A stretch of DNA of 64,000 bases from Urbifossiella sp043733485 (GTDB lineage Bacteria > Planctomycetota > Planctomycetia > Gemmatales > Gemmataceae). Below are positions 1 to 9,779 of the stretch, one piece after another. Under the pieces are notes generated by a model. That model was not told the DNA's origin. It made no database searches and saw only the letters and a list, made by a program, of their open reading frames with translations. A program made the translations under genes and the position numbers. Location of the stretch: positions 1 through 64,000 of the forward strand of contig JAYTGN010000057.1 of assembly GCA_043733485.1 (NCBI GenBank), given 5' to 3'. Every line of letters starts with the position of its first letter. Within the stretch, counting starts at the first letter, position 1.

Positions 1-1
1 G

Positions 2-3000
2 CTGTTCCAGCAGCGCGCCGGCCGCGCGACCCTCCCGATCCCGGCCGCCACGCGGGCACTCTACAACGCGCTCATGGATCGCGACGAACCCGAGCAAGCC
101 TTCGCCGCGCTCGATCAGGCCATCAACAAACTCGCGAACGGCGCTCGCGAGGCCGCAGGCTCCACGTCGCTCGGCGACCTGTATCTCTTTCGCGCTGAGA
201 GCCATGCGGGATTTGGCCGCAGCACGGAGGCAAACGCCGATCTCGCCTCTGCTCAGCCGCTTTCGCTGCCCGCAGTTTGGAACAAGGCGGCCGCACGTAT
301 CGCTCGCATCGAGCCCGATCTGGGTGCCGCGGTGGTTCACACGCTGGAGTTTCTCAAGCTCGACCCGACCTCGCCGGAAGGGCACCGCAGCGCGATTGCA
401 CTCTTGAACGAAACGGATGGCCGCGCCGCGGCACGCACGCATCTCGGCCAGGCCACTCAGCGATTCCCGCATCATTATCCGCTTCTCAAGTTGCAGGCGG
501 AGTTCCTCTCGGGCGATGCCGACGCCGACCCCGATCGCGTGATTCAACAACTGCTCGACGAGTGCCCGGCGGATGCGTGGGCGTGGCGTCAACGGGCGCT
601 CTTGCTCGCCGACCGCAAGCAGCACGAGGACGCACTCGCAGCCGTTCTGCGGTCCAACGAATTGGAGCCGAATCATCCGTGGTATTACGGCGTCGCCAGC
701 CAGGTTCATCGCCGCGCCGACCGCGCCGAGGAGGCGCTCGAGGTGCTGCGCGAAGGACTTCGTCGAAACATCGATCAGGAACTCCTCGTGAGCGAGTTGG
801 TCCAAACCAGTCGAGGCCGAGACGAAAAGCGGGACTCACTGGCATTCGTGGAAGGGGAACTGCGCCGGCAACCGCACGTCGGCGATGGCCTCATCGCGTT
901 CGTGGCTCATTCCCATCAGGTGTTCACCGAGGCGGACGAGCACCTCGAACTGTTGGAAACGCTCGAGGAATTTTTGGACCTCCGCCCCGACCTTTGGCAG
1001 GCTTGGTCTCTGGCGATTCAACAAATGGCTGGCTTGAACCGGCTCGAAGAAGCGTACCAACTCGCGCGGGAAGCCACCGACCGATTCCCGCTTCTCGCCA
1101 AACTCTGGCTCGACCGCGCGCAGGTGAGCCACGCAATGGCCAATCCCGAGGGGCGGCTCGACTCGCTCCGTCAGGCCGTGGCCGTGGCACCGGGATGGTC
1201 TCCCGCGGCCCGCGAACTTGCCGAGGCATTCGAAGACGCCGACGAACCCGACGACGGCATCGCGGTACTTCGGCGCAACGCTTCGCGCTCCCCGCTGGAC
1301 CCCATGGCACACGGCTTCCTCGCCGAACTGTTGTGGGAAGCGGGCCACTCGCGCGAAGCGATGGACCGCGCCAAGCTCGCACTCCGGCACGAACCCGGAT
1401 ACGAATGGGCCTGGCACGCCGTGCAACTCTGGTCCGAGCGGCTCGACGAACCGGACGAACCGATCGAACTGGCACGGGAACTGGCTCGCGAACGCCCCGG
1501 CGATCCGCGCATCTGGCTTCGGCTCGCTCGCCTGCTCCAGCATCCTCGGCACAACGACGAAGTGCTCACGGCCCTGGATCGAGTCGTGCTCCTCGACCCG
1601 CGTAGCATCGAGGCTCACGACCTTCGCGCGGAACGGCTCGCCGAGATGGGCCGCTACGACGAGGCCCTGGCGGCCGCGAAGCCGATTCAGCTTCTCACGC
1701 CCGAGTTGCCGATTCTGTTGCAAGGCCGCGCCGCCTGGATCGAGGCGCGCCGTGGAAATTACGCCGCGGCCATCCCGCCGATGCAGGCACTCGTGGCCGT
1801 CGATCCGAAGTACGTCTGGGGCTGGCACCAACTCGCCGAGTGGTACAACGAAACGGGTCGCCCCGAGGGCTACCTCGAAGCCGCGTCCGAACTCGCGAGG
1901 CTGCAACCCGGGCACCCCGTCGCACTCACCATGCGCGGCGAAGCCAAGATTCAGACCGGCGACCGCGATGGCGGTAAAGCCGATCTTCGCGACGCTCTGA
2001 AGACCAGTGCCGCCTACTCCGCCGCGGCCGCCGTGCTCTTCGATGCGCACCTCGAAGACGAAGAGTATCGCGAAGCCCGGCAGATTCTCGCCGTGCTTCA
2101 AGAGCACCTCGCCGGGCCCGAGGTCGCGGTCAAGCAGATGCAATTCGCGTGCAAGACGAACGACGTAGACGCAGCCGTTCAAGCCTTCACCGAGATCTGC
2201 GAGGGGCCGGGGCAATCGCCGTATCCGATTCAGGCCGGGCTCACCGAGATGCGGTCCGCCGGTTGGGGCGAACGAGCGATGCGCGTCCTGCGCGAATCGT
2301 GGCAGAGCGGCGGGCCCTTCCATCCCTGGGCACCGATCTTCTGGATCGATTCCCCCGACGGCGAGGAAGCAGACCCCGGCGAGCGGTTGCGCGCTGCGGA
2401 TTCCACCATCAAGGCCTATCCGAAGTTCGTTCCTGGGCACGACTCGAAGGCCGAGCAACTCGCACTGGCCGAGCGCTACGACGAAGCGTTGATCGCATGC
2501 CGGCCCGTGGAACTCGGCGATCCGCAGCCGCTCGAACTGCGTGGCCGCACCGCTTGGATCGAAGCGAAGCGCGGCGACCGCAACAAGGCCATCGCCCTCA
2601 TGAAGCAGATCGTGGCCGAGGAGCCGGGCTTCGTTCACGGCTGGAGGCAACTCGCCGCTTGGTACGATTCCTCCGACCGATTCCGCGAGTGCTTCGAAGC
2701 TTCCGAGCAATTCGTCAAGCTCGAGCCGCACAATCCCGTGGCCTACGTCTACCGAGGCGAGGCGAGGCGAAGCCTGGGCGACCACCGCGGCGCACTCCAC
2801 GACTTTAACAAAGCGTTCGAGATCGATCCCGCGTTCGAAGCCGCCGGCTTGAACCTCATCGTCGAGCAACTGGCCACCGGCGACACCGCCGGCGCGGCCC
2901 GCACTCTCGCCGAGGTGCGCGAACACAGCGATGGCCCAGTCGTGCGGCTTCGCGCCGTGCAGATCGCCTGCCGCCAGGGCGAACGCGAACAAGCCGCGAT

Positions 3001-3910
3001 GCACTTCCGCGAACTGGCAGCCGACGCCGGGGCCAGCCGAAGCCTTCTCAAGGATGCACTCGCCGCGTTCGATGCCGAGAACTGGGGCTCTGAGATCACG
3101 GACGAACTCAAAGAGATGACCTTCGCGGAAAGCGCGAACCCCAACCTTGCGGGTCTGTGGGCGGAGCGGGCGGCGAGCGAGGGCACCCTCGATTCCATGG
3201 CCGACCGCTTGCCCGAACTGCTGGCTCGCAACCCGGCGGCGGGCCGCGAAGCCGTGCTCGCTTACGCCTGGGCCATGGCCGAGGCACGCAAGCCCGTTCA
3301 AGGCATTATTCAGAGATACAGCGACGTGCTTCGGGCCGAAGACCCTTCCTGGGCGCGGGCTGGAGCCGCGCTCGTCGCCGCTGGGCACTTCGCGCTCGGC
3401 GTGGCCTGGCTCGCGGAATATCGCGAACGAGAAAACCTCGAAGCCTGGATGCTCCGGCCGCTCACCATCGCGTACCGGGCCCTCGATCAGGACGATAAAG
3501 CGATTGAAGTGTGCCGGGCTGCCGTGAAACTCGGCGGCTCCGACGAACTCCTCGCCGACTTCCGCGCCTGGCTCGCGCTCGACCAAGCCTTGAGCGCCCA
3601 GGTGGATGAAGCCGCCAGCCTGATCGCGAGGGTCGATAGCGTCACGGCGGGCGACGGCACCCGGATCATCCTGGCGATGGCCGAGGCCACCCTCATGCTG
3701 CTGCGTTCCGGCCCGGAGGGGAAGGCGGCGGCGTTCGCCGAGGCGAAGGAACACTTGCGGACCGCAGCGGGTTCGTGTGCCGCCGGCGACGTGCCTTTCG
3801 GAGCGAGCCGCGCCTACCGCAAGGTCGTGAACCGCATCGTCGACGAAGTGGGCACCCTCAGTGCGAACCTCTGGGCGCTCTGGCAGCGAGTGGCCCCGTG
3901 GGTGAAGTGA
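2..3910 (+). CDS. TPR-repeat protein, 5' end outside the window
   Basis: The frame is open from base 2, so the left part of the gene lies outside the window. At least 1302 residues are present. An ATG at 74 has no ribosome binding site, and the codons before it read as normal coding sequence. The protein is almost all helical tetratricopeptide-like repeats with recurring Ala-Glu-x-Tyr-Glu-Glu-Ala patterns. A stretch of about 275 residues occurs twice in tandem: one copy starts near base 1620 (RYDEAL, then GRAAWIEARRG) and the next near base 2450 (RYDEAL, then GRTAWIEAKRG). TPR proteins are protein-interaction scaffolds. No catalytic domain is visible in this part, so partner and role are unknown. 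Confidence 0.85.
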   Translation: MFQQRAGRATLPIPAATRALYNALMDRDEPEQAFAALDQAINKLANGAREAAGSTSLGDLYLFRAESHAGFGRSTEANADLASAQPLSLPAVWNKAAARIARIEPDLGAAVVHTLEFLKLDPTSPEGHRSAIALLNETDGRAAARTHLGQATQRFPHHYPLLKLQAEFLSGDADADPDRVIQQLLDECPADAWAWRQRALLLADRKQHEDALAAVLRSNELEPNHPWYYGVASQVHRRADRAEEALEVLREGLRRNIDQELLVSELVQTSRGRDEKRDSLAFVEGELRRQPHVGDGLIAFVAHSHQVFTEADEHLELLETLEEFLDLRPDLWQAWSLAIQQMAGLNRLEEAYQLAREATDRFPLLAKLWLDRAQVSHAMANPEGRLDSLRQAVAVAPGWSPAARELAEAFEDADEPDDGIAVLRRNASRSPLDPMAHGFLAELLWEAGHSREAMDRAKLALRHEPGYEWAWHAVQLWSERLDEPDEPIELARELARERPGDPRIWLRLARLLQHPRHNDEVLTALDRVVLLDPRSIEAHDLRAERLAEMGRYDEALAAAKPIQLLTPELPILLQGRAAWIEARRGNYAAAIPPMQALVAVDPKYVWGWHQLAEWYNETGRPEGYLEAASELARLQPGHPVALTMRGEAKIQTGDRDGGKADLRDALKTSAAYSAAAAVLFDAHLEDEEYREARQILAVLQEHLAGPEVAVKQMQFACKTNDVDAAVQAFTEICEGPGQSPYPIQAGLTEMRSAGWGERAMRVLRESWQSGGPFHPWAPIFWIDSPDGEEADPGERLRAADSTIKAYPKFVPGHDSKAEQLALAERYDEALIACRPVELGDPQPLELRGRTAWIEAKRGDRNKAIALMKQIVAEEPGFVHGWRQLAAWYDSSDRFRECFEASEQFVKLEPHNPVAYVYRGEARRSLGDHRGALHDFNKAFEIDPAFEAAGLNLIVEQLATGDTAGAARTLAEVREHSDGPVVRLRAVQIACRQGEREQAAMHFRELAADAGASRSLLKDALAAFDAENWGSEITDELKEMTFAESANPNLAGLWAERAASEGTLDSMADRLPELLARNPAAGREAVLAYAWAMAEARKPVQGIIQRYSDVLRAEDPSWARAGAALVAAGHFALGVAWLAEYRERENLEAWMLRPLTIAYRALDQDDKAIEVCRAAVKLGGSDELLADFRAWLALDQALSAQVDEAASLIARVDSVTAGDGTRIILAMAEATLMLLRSGPEGKAAAFAEAKEHLRTAAGSCAAGDVPFGASRAYRKVVNRIVDEVGTLSANLWALWQRVAPWVK

Positions 3911-4204
3911 AAGCGGTCTCGAGAATGTGCGGCAACATCATCCCGGTATCGATTTCATTGTCACTCGCGGGATGGCTTGCGATCCCTGAACGAAATGACT
4001 CGCTGTCGCGCCCGCTCGAATGGGGGATGGTCGTGTTACCTGAGCTGGATCGGGTGGGTGTGGCAGGGTCGGGTGGCCCCCCAGAACCAATTGGCTACTT
4101 CGAGAGTCACGGGGTAGGCGACTTGCCCTCGACCCCATCTCGCCTCCGCCTTATAACAATCCGCACAATTTAAATCGGGACGCATCCCAACGGAGAAGAC
4201 TGCC
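3911..4204. other. Non-coding gap upstream of metK
   Basis: About 294 bases lie between the TPR gene and metK. Just before metK is an AT-rich stretch (TTATAACA, then ACAATTTAAAT, about 4150-4173) that could hold a -10 box, and GGAGAAG lies about 5 bases before the GTG start. I looked for a SAM-type riboswitch because the downstream gene makes SAM and did not recognise one. Confidence 0.4.
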
Positions 4205-5467
4205 GTGGCCGAACGCTATTTATTCACGAGTGAATCCGTGTCGATGGGCCACCCGGACAAGGTGGCGGACCAGATCAGCGATGCCGTCCTCGATTTCTGC
4301 CTGACGGCTGATCCGATGAGCCGCGTGGCGTGCGAAACGCTCGTGACGACGGACCTCGCCGTAGTGGCTGGGGAGATCACGACCAAGGCCAACCTCACGC
4401 GTGAAGCCGTGGACAAACTCGTCCGCGATGTGATCCGCGAGATCGGCTACGTAGCGAAGGATCAGGCCGAACGCGACGAGATCGGTTTCACGGCGGACGC
4501 CTGCCAGGTCGATTGCCGCATTCACGCGCAGAGCCCGCACATCAGCCAGGGCGTGGACGTGGGCGGGGCCGGCGATCAAGGCCTGATGTTCGGCTTCGCC
4601 TGCGACGAAACCCCCACGCTCATGCCACTTCCTATCGATCTCTCGCACCGGCTCGTCGCCCAGCATGCCGAGCTCCGCAAGAACGGCAAGTTGAAGTGGC
4701 TCCGACCCGATGCCAAGAGCCAGGTCACGGTCGAATACAACGCGGACGGCACGCCCAACCGCATTCACACCGTCGTGCTGAGTACGCAGCACGACCGTTC
4801 CGTAATGCAGACCAAGAACGGCGGCGATTACTTCACGGATGAAGCCCGGCAAGAAGTGATCGAGAAGTTGATCAAGCCGGTGCTCATGGCGGATCGCGCG
4901 GACCTCGTGAAGGGCAACCTCGCGATGATCGTGCCGGGCACCAAGGGCCAGAAGCTCGGTGCCAACGACATCGCCTGCCACATCAACCCGACGGGTTGCT
5001 TCCTGACCGGCGGCCCGCACGGCGACTGCGGCCTGACCGGTCGCAAGATCATCGTGGACACCTACGGCGGCCGCGGCCGGCACGGAGGTGGTGCCTTCAG
5101 CGGTAAGGATCCCACCAAAGTGGACCGCAGTGCCGCGTACATCGCCCGCTACATCGCCAAGAACATCGTGAAGGCCGGCCTCGCCAGCCAGTGCGAAGTG
5201 CAACTCAGCTACGCCATCGGCTACCCGGACCCGCTCAACATCTGGGTGCAGACCAACGGCACCGCGAAGGTGCCCGAGGCGAAGCTCATCGACCTCATCC
5301 GTTCGCACTTCGAATTGACGCCCAAGGGCATCATCGCCACGCTCGACCTGCGCCGGCCGATCTACCGCGAGACGGCTCGCCACGGCCACTTCGGCCGCGA
5401 ACTGCCTCAATTCACGTGGGAAAAGACGGACAAGGCCGAGGCTTTGAAGAAAGCCGCGGGCGTGTGA
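4205..5467 (+). CDS. metK: S-adenosylmethionine synthase
   Basis: Makes S-adenosylmethionine from methionine and ATP in the cytoplasm. The 420 residues cover the full family length, slightly above the usual 385-400. The N-terminal motif GHPDKVADQISDAVLD carries the ATP/metal-binding His and Asp. GAGDQGLMFGFA and the GGRGRHGGGAFSGKDPTKVD loop are both present and intact. The start is GTG preceded by GGAGAAG. The gene stands alone and is followed by a 9-bp stem hairpin. Identification is secure. Confidence 0.98.
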   Translation: MAERYLFTSESVSMGHPDKVADQISDAVLDFCLTADPMSRVACETLVTTDLAVVAGEITTKANLTREAVDKLVRDVIREIGYVAKDQAERDEIGFTADACQVDCRIHAQSPHISQGVDVGGAGDQGLMFGFACDETPTLMPLPIDLSHRLVAQHAELRKNGKLKWLRPDAKSQVTVEYNADGTPNRIHTVVLSTQHDRSVMQTKNGGDYFTDEARQEVIEKLIKPVLMADRADLVKGNLAMIVPGTKGQKLGANDIACHINPTGCFLTGGPHGDCGLTGRKIIVDTYGGRGRHGGGAFSGKDPTKVDRSAAYIARYIAKNIVKAGLASQCEVQLSYAIGYPDPLNIWVQTNGTAKVPEAKLIDLIRSHFELTPKGIIATLDLRRPIYRETARHGHFGRELPQFTWEKTDKAEALKKAAGV

Positions 5468-5484
5468 ACCAAGTTTAGCCGCTT

Positions 5485-5509
5485 GTGGCACGGCCCGCGA
5501 CCGTGCCAC
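5485..5509. terminator. Hairpin between convergent metK and the 5589-6713 gene
   Basis: GTGGCACGG (5485-5493) and CCGTGCCAC (5501-5509) form a perfect 9-bp stem with a 7-base loop between two converging genes. There is no T-run, so a termination role is inferred from position. Confidence 0.45.
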
Positions 5510-5588
5510 TACTTCGACCGAAATAGCACTCCAGTCGCCTCTTAGGAACCCGCGGGCCGCCGGAGTGTGTCACGCTCTACCGCTGGCT

Positions 5589-6713
5589 TTACTTCTTCGT
5601 GAAGCTCAAGGCGAGGAGTGCGAAGGACGTGGCCAGTTCCGGTGCGTTTTCCAAGAACGCCGCGTCCGTGTTCGCCCAGCTTCCATCGGCCTTTTGCTTC
5701 TTCTTCAACTCGTCGAACAGTTCCTGACGCCAGTCGTGCTTGACGCCCTGGGCATCGACGAACGGGTCTTCGCCGAATGCCTCCATCGCCTTCGCGAACG
5801 TCGTGTAGTAGTAGTAGAGCCCCGCCAGTTTCTGGCCGGGGTTCTCGGTGACCGAGTAGTTCTTCCGGATCCAACTTACGGCGGCCTTCACGCGCGGGTC
5901 GTCCTTCCCGACGCCGGCATAGAGGAAACTCTTGAGCCCGGCGTAGGTCATGCCGCCTTCGGTCCGCAGCCCGCCCCCCGCCGTCCGCTTGGGGCTCTTC
6001 GCGTTGTCCTGATCGCTCGGGTTGTACACGAAACCGCCCTTATCGTCGTCGCTCACCTTCTCGGCAAACGGTTGATCGTTGAACTCGCTCTTGAGGTTCT
6101 GACAACGGCTGATGAACCCCACGGCCTTCTTGATCGCAGGGTCGTCCTTCGGCACGCCAGAGGCGATGAGTGCCTCGACCATGAACTGCGTGTTCGAGAG
6201 ATCGGGTCGATCTTGGCCGCCCGGTTTGCCGTAGCCCGCGCCGCCGTACTTCAGGTCCTTCTCGGTGAGGCCCTCGCTGTACTGCAAACCCTGAACGTAC
6301 TTCGAGGCCGCCGCGAGAACCTTGTCGTACTTACCGGCGGCGTTCGCTCCCTTGAAGGTCACGATGGCCAGCGACGTCGTGTACGTTTCCAACCCTTGGC
6401 TGTACACGCCGCCATCGGGTTGGACGTTCTTCTCGAGGAAGGCAAGCCCCTTGACCGCGACCGGGTCGTCGGCGTACCCGTTGCGAATGAGCGCGGAGAC
6501 CGCCAGGGCCGTGATGCCGGGGCCAGCCCGAGGCGTCGGGGAAAGGTCGCCGTTTTCCTTCTGGCGAGTGGCGAGGAACTTCACCGCCTTGGCGACGACT
6601 TCCTTGAGGTCTGCTTCGGTCGGGGCCACGGCGAACGCGAGGTGGCTCGTTGCGAGTGCGGCCGGGGCAATCGCGGCGGCACGCAGCCACTCGCGGCGGG
6701 AAAGCACGGTCAT
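5589..6713 (-). CDS. Tat-exported prenyltransferase/squalene-cyclase-fold repeat protein
   Basis: 374 residues from the ATG at 6713, chosen because GGAGAAA lies 6 bases upstream and the protein then opens with a twin-arginine signal (LSRREWLRAAA, hydrophobic stretch, AFA cleavage site). The mature part has repeats such as DPAIKKAVGFISRCQ and QKADGSWANT, typical of the alpha/alpha-toroid of terpenoid cyclases and prenyltransferases. Planctomycetes carry many exported members of this fold with unknown substrates. The Asp-rich cyclase motif DxDD is not seen, so it is probably not a squalene-hopene cyclase. The gene converges on metK. Confidence 0.75.
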   Translation of the reverse strand: MTVLSRREWLRAAAIAPAALATSHLAFAVAPTEADLKEVVAKAVKFLATRQKENGDLSPTPRAGPGITALAVSALIRNGYADDPVAVKGLAFLEKNVQPDGGVYSQGLETYTTSLAIVTFKGANAAGKYDKVLAAASKYVQGLQYSEGLTEKDLKYGGAGYGKPGGQDRPDLSNTQFMVEALIASGVPKDDPAIKKAVGFISRCQNLKSEFNDQPFAEKVSDDDKGGFVYNPSDQDNAKSPKRTAGGGLRTEGGMTYAGLKSFLYAGVGKDDPRVKAAVSWIRKNYSVTENPGQKLAGLYYYYTTFAKAMEAFGEDPFVDAQGVKHDWRQELFDELKKKQKADGSWANTDAAFLENAPELATSFALLALSFTKK

Positions 6714-6825
6714 GGGTTTCTCCGGTGTTGTGGGAAATGAGAAGCGGAGGCTCACGTATTGAAAGAATAGCCGCAAGGAAAGCTTGCGGCGCGAACATTC
6801 GAGGTGCCGCTGGTAACGAAACGCG

Positions 6826-8118
6826 TCAGCGACCCTTCGCCAAGTACATCAAGTTCTTGCTCGGTGACGTGCCGACCTGACAGAGTTGATCGAACTGATA
6901 GAGCTTGATCATGCGAATGACGGCCTCGCCTTCCTCGGCACTGTTCACCTCGAAGAGATGCCGCCCGCGATCCGTGATGGCCCACTTCGGCCCCATCGCT
7001 GCGACCCGGAGCCCGTTCTGATCGAACCGTTTGCCCTGGACGAACAGCGGCATCCGGCTCGGCGTCGCACCATTGGAAAGGAAGAAATTGAGCCCCGGTG
7101 GGCCGGGCCGGCAGACCTCCGTGAACTGACCATCTTGAATGAGGCGCAGGGTGTCGCGGGCCGCGTTCTGATCCTGTCCGAAGCGACCGAGTACATCGCC
7201 GCCGAAGGCCACGATCCAGTCCGCTCCATCGCGGCGCAGCTCGACCTTCCGGGAGTCGATCTTGATCATCTCGCCCATGTAGCCGACGCCGGGTACGGGG
7301 ATGCCGGTGCGGCGGAGTGCCATTTCCTGCGACGCGATGACCAGCCCGTTGACCGTCGTCGGCTTGGCCCCATCGGCTTCCAGCGCAACGAAGAAATACG
7401 AGAGCGCCGGTGCCGTCGCATCGCTGCCCACGATCCCGATTCGGTTGAAGCCGTACTTGCGAACCACGGCCAGCGCCTGGTCCGCGTCGCCCTTGTTCAA
7501 CCCGAAGTTGAAGTGGATGTTGCCGTCGTCTTTGAGGCACCACACGCCTTTGATCGGAGCCACGCACACCGTGCGCAGATCGACGGGCACCACACCGCGC
7601 GGGAAGCTGCCCCCACTCGAAGGGCGACCGTCGATCAGGCCGTACTCCACGATCGGCCGCGGCGAACCGATCGAGACCCATTCCGTGGGGTGCTGATCGT
7701 GCAAGAGGCGAACGATGTCCTTCGCGCCGGCCTCGTCGCTTCCCAGATTCTTGAATGGCCGCGGGCCGCACCAGACTTGCCACGAGCCGTTGATCTTCTT
7801 CATCGTCATCGCGCCGGGATCGACGGAGAATTTGGATTCGGGCTGAGGGAGTGGTGTCTCCACGCGGGAAGCCGAATTCACGGTGCCGTCGGGAAGCGCT
7901 AGCGGCGCGGGCGCTGAAGCCGCAGGTTGAGAGCGCGACGGCGGAAGCGGCGAGCCGGGAGGCGCGAATGGGGCGCGCGGTATCTGAAGCGGCGCGGACG
8001 GCGTAAACGGCGAAGGGCCTCTCGACTGCGGAAGCGGGCTCGGCGGCGGGAACTGGGCGAGCAACGGCGCGAAACTGGTGAAGATACCCAGGCCCGCACT
8101 CAGCAATCGTCCGCGCAT
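6826..8118 (-). CDS. Exported protein of unknown function with proline-rich N-terminus
   Basis: 430 residues. A hydrophobic signal segment (about residues 5-21) is followed by a low-complexity Pro/Ser/Ala region to about residue 95, likely an extended linker at the cell surface. The rest appears to contain two related halves: each has a WxVxxGG/GP segment followed by a phrase of the type A(A/K)D..RL(L/I).D....E, and later a KYGFN or LYQFD phrase. I do not recognise a named family. It lies upstream of, and in the same orientation as, the terpenoid-cyclase-fold gene, 112 bases apart, so the two may be co-expressed. Confidence 0.65.
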   Translation of the reverse strand: MRGRLLSAGLGIFTSFAPLLAQFPPPSPLPQSRGPSPFTPSAPLQIPRAPFAPPGSPLPPSRSQPAASAPAPLALPDGTVNSASRVETPLPQPESKFSVDPGAMTMKKINGSWQVWCGPRPFKNLGSDEAGAKDIVRLLHDQHPTEWVSIGSPRPIVEYGLIDGRPSSGGSFPRGVVPVDLRTVCVAPIKGVWCLKDDGNIHFNFGLNKGDADQALAVVRKYGFNRIGIVGSDATAPALSYFFVALEADGAKPTTVNGLVIASQEMALRRTGIPVPGVGYMGEMIKIDSRKVELRRDGADWIVAFGGDVLGRFGQDQNAARDTLRLIQDGQFTEVCRPGPPGLNFFLSNGATPSRMPLFVQGKRFDQNGLRVAAMGPKWAITDRGRHLFEVNSAEEGEAVIRMIKLYQFDQLCQVGTSPSKNLMYLAKGR

Positions 8119-8262
8119 GATCCACCTCCCGAGGCCGCGACGCGGCCCTCCGAAAGGTATCGGTTATTCCGACGGTGGAGTTTGGCTCGTTTGCAGAGAG
8201 CGAAGGCCTCCGTAGCATGAGCCACGTCGGGCTCGTGCCCCGATGCTCGCTTCGGAGTCGCG

Positions 8263-9036
8263 ATGCCTCCCGATCTCGATTGGACCTACCTGCTGCTGGC
8301 CGCGAGCGCGTTCTTCGCCGGGGCGATGAACTCGATCGCGGGTGGCGGAACGCTGCTCACGTTTCCCGCGCTCACCGGTGTGATGTCGCCGGCGTTCGCC
8401 AACGCGACCAGTACCGTGGCCCTGCTTCCCGGCTCCATCGCCGGTGCCTTCGGGTATCGGAAGGAACTCGCGCCGTCGCGCCGATTCGTCCTGCGAATGC
8501 TGGTTCCGAGCCTGCTCGGGGGCTTCCTCGGAGCCTGGCTCGTGGGCCAGGATACGTCCGCCTTCGCCACGCTCGTGCCCTGGCTCATCCTCATCGCGGC
8601 CTTGCTCTTCGTGATTCAAGCGCCGATCTCGCGCTGGATGAAGGCCCACCGGCCCGACCGCGAACCCGGCCTCGCCCTGCAAGTCGGGCTCGTGTTCTTC
8701 CAGTTCCTCATCGCGGTCTACGGCGGCTACTTCGGAGCGGGAATTGGAATCCTCATGATCACCGCGCTCGGCTTCATGGGCGTCGGCGACATCCACCTCG
8801 TGAACGCCGTGAAGACCTTCCTCGCCGCCCTCATCAACGGGGCCTCGGTGGTCGTCTTCATTCACGACGATTTGGTGAAGTGGAACTATGCGGCGGTAAT
8901 GGCCGGGTCCGCCATCCTCGGCGGCTACCTCGGAGCCCGCATGGCCCGACGCATGCCCGCTTCTTACGTTCGCTATGCGGTCATCGCGATCGGCTTCGGC
9001 CTCTCGGCTTTCTATTTCATCCGCCAGTATGGCTGA
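8263..9036 (+). CDS. TauE/SafE-family (TSUP) membrane permease
   Basis: 257 residues with seven to eight hydrophobic segments. The N-terminal signature FFAGAMNSIAGGGTLLTFPAL is repeated in degenerate form in the second half (IAVYGGYFGAGIGILMITAL), as expected for this internally duplicated family. TSUP proteins export or import sulfite, sulfoacetate and other organosulfur or organic anions across the inner membrane. The substrate cannot be told from sequence. The ATG at 8263 has GGAG about 7 bases upstream. The gene converges on rex with a 37-base gap. Confidence 0.85.
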   Translation: MPPDLDWTYLLLAASAFFAGAMNSIAGGGTLLTFPALTGVMSPAFANATSTVALLPGSIAGAFGYRKELAPSRRFVLRMLVPSLLGGFLGAWLVGQDTSAFATLVPWLILIAALLFVIQAPISRWMKAHRPDREPGLALQVGLVFFQFLIAVYGGYFGAGIGILMITALGFMGVGDIHLVNAVKTFLAALINGASVVVFIHDDLVKWNYAAVMAGSAILGGYLGARMARRMPASYVRYAVIAIGFGLSAFYFIRQYG

Positions 9037-9073
9037 TGGCTGCCGTAGATCGCGACGCACGGATCGAGCAATC

Positions 9074-9739
9074 TCACCCATCGTCTTCGTGCGGACCGGA
9101 TTCGCCGAGCTGAATGGAGAAGGCGAGTTGTTCCAACTGAATGGAGAGGTCCACGGTCACGAGTTTGACGCGAGTCGGCAGTTTGAGCAGCACGGGTGCG
9201 AAGTTGAGGATGCCGCGAACGCCGGCTTCGACGAGTACGTCCGCGACGCTCTGTGCGGCTTCGGCGGGCACCGTGAGCACGCCGAGTTCCGCAGCCAACT
9301 GGGGAGTCCGTTCGCCGAGTTGGGCGAGCGGTAAGACAGTGAGCCCTTCGACCGCACTCCCGATCTTGGAGGAATCGTTGTCGAAAAGTCCGACGATATC
9401 GAAGCCTTGGGCGCGGAAACCGCGGTAGCGGAGGAGGGCGCGGGCGAGGTTGCCGACGCCGACGAGTACGGCTCGCCAGGTGCGATCGATGCCGAGGGCG
9501 GGGCGAATCGCGGCGATGAGGTCGCTGGCTTCGTAGCCGATGCCGCGCTGTCCGAGGTTGCCCAACGAGGCGAGATCGCGGCGAACCTGAGCATCCGTGA
9601 CGCCGCACGCCTGGGCAATTCGGCTACTCGAAATCTTTCCGGAGTCCGATGGCCACGCGGCCAGCGCGCGAAGGTAAAGGCTCAATCGATGGGCGGCGGC
9701 CCGCGATAGCCGATCCCCCGTTGGTCGTTGCTCGCTCAA
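9074..9739 (-). CDS. rex: Redox-sensing transcriptional repressor Rex
   Basis: 221 residues. An N-terminal winged helix (RIAQACGVTDAQVRRDLASLG) is followed by a Rossmann domain with the NADH-binding loop LVGVGNLARAL and the DNDSSKIG acidic turn. Rex senses the NADH/NAD+ ratio and represses respiratory and fermentative genes when NADH is low. The start is read as TTG at 9739 because GGAGGCGG sits 6-7 bases upstream and no better start exists. Its targets are not identifiable here; adjacent genes are not obvious Rex regulon members. Confidence 0.95.
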   Translation of the reverse strand: MSEQRPTGDRLSRAAAHRLSLYLRALAAWPSDSGKISSSRIAQACGVTDAQVRRDLASLGNLGQRGIGYEASDLIAAIRPALGIDRTWRAVLVGVGNLARALLRYRGFRAQGFDIVGLFDNDSSKIGSAVEGLTVLPLAQLGERTPQLAAELGVLTVPAEAAQSVADVLVEAGVRGILNFAPVLLKLPTRVKLVTVDLSIQLEQLAFSIQLGESGPHEDDG

Positions 9740-9779
9740 GGCCGCCTCCGCCCACGATGCGACAAACCGCCCAATTGTA

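Noticed and set aside
836..3754. A 972-codon open frame opposite the TPR gene
   Set aside because: It is an antisense shadow produced by GC-rich codon bias. It has no family motifs, and the plus-strand gene shows clear TPR repeats.
3911..4204. SAM riboswitch before metK
   Set aside because: No SAM-type aptamer core or expression-platform terminator could be recognised by eye.
4220..5509. A 429-codon open frame opposite metK
   Set aside because: metK is certain from motifs; the antisense frame has no recognisable content.
5589..6713. Squalene-hopene cyclase linked to the hpn genes
   Set aside because: The protein is short, carries a Tat signal and lacks the DxDD cyclase motif; it is a repeat protein of the same fold only.
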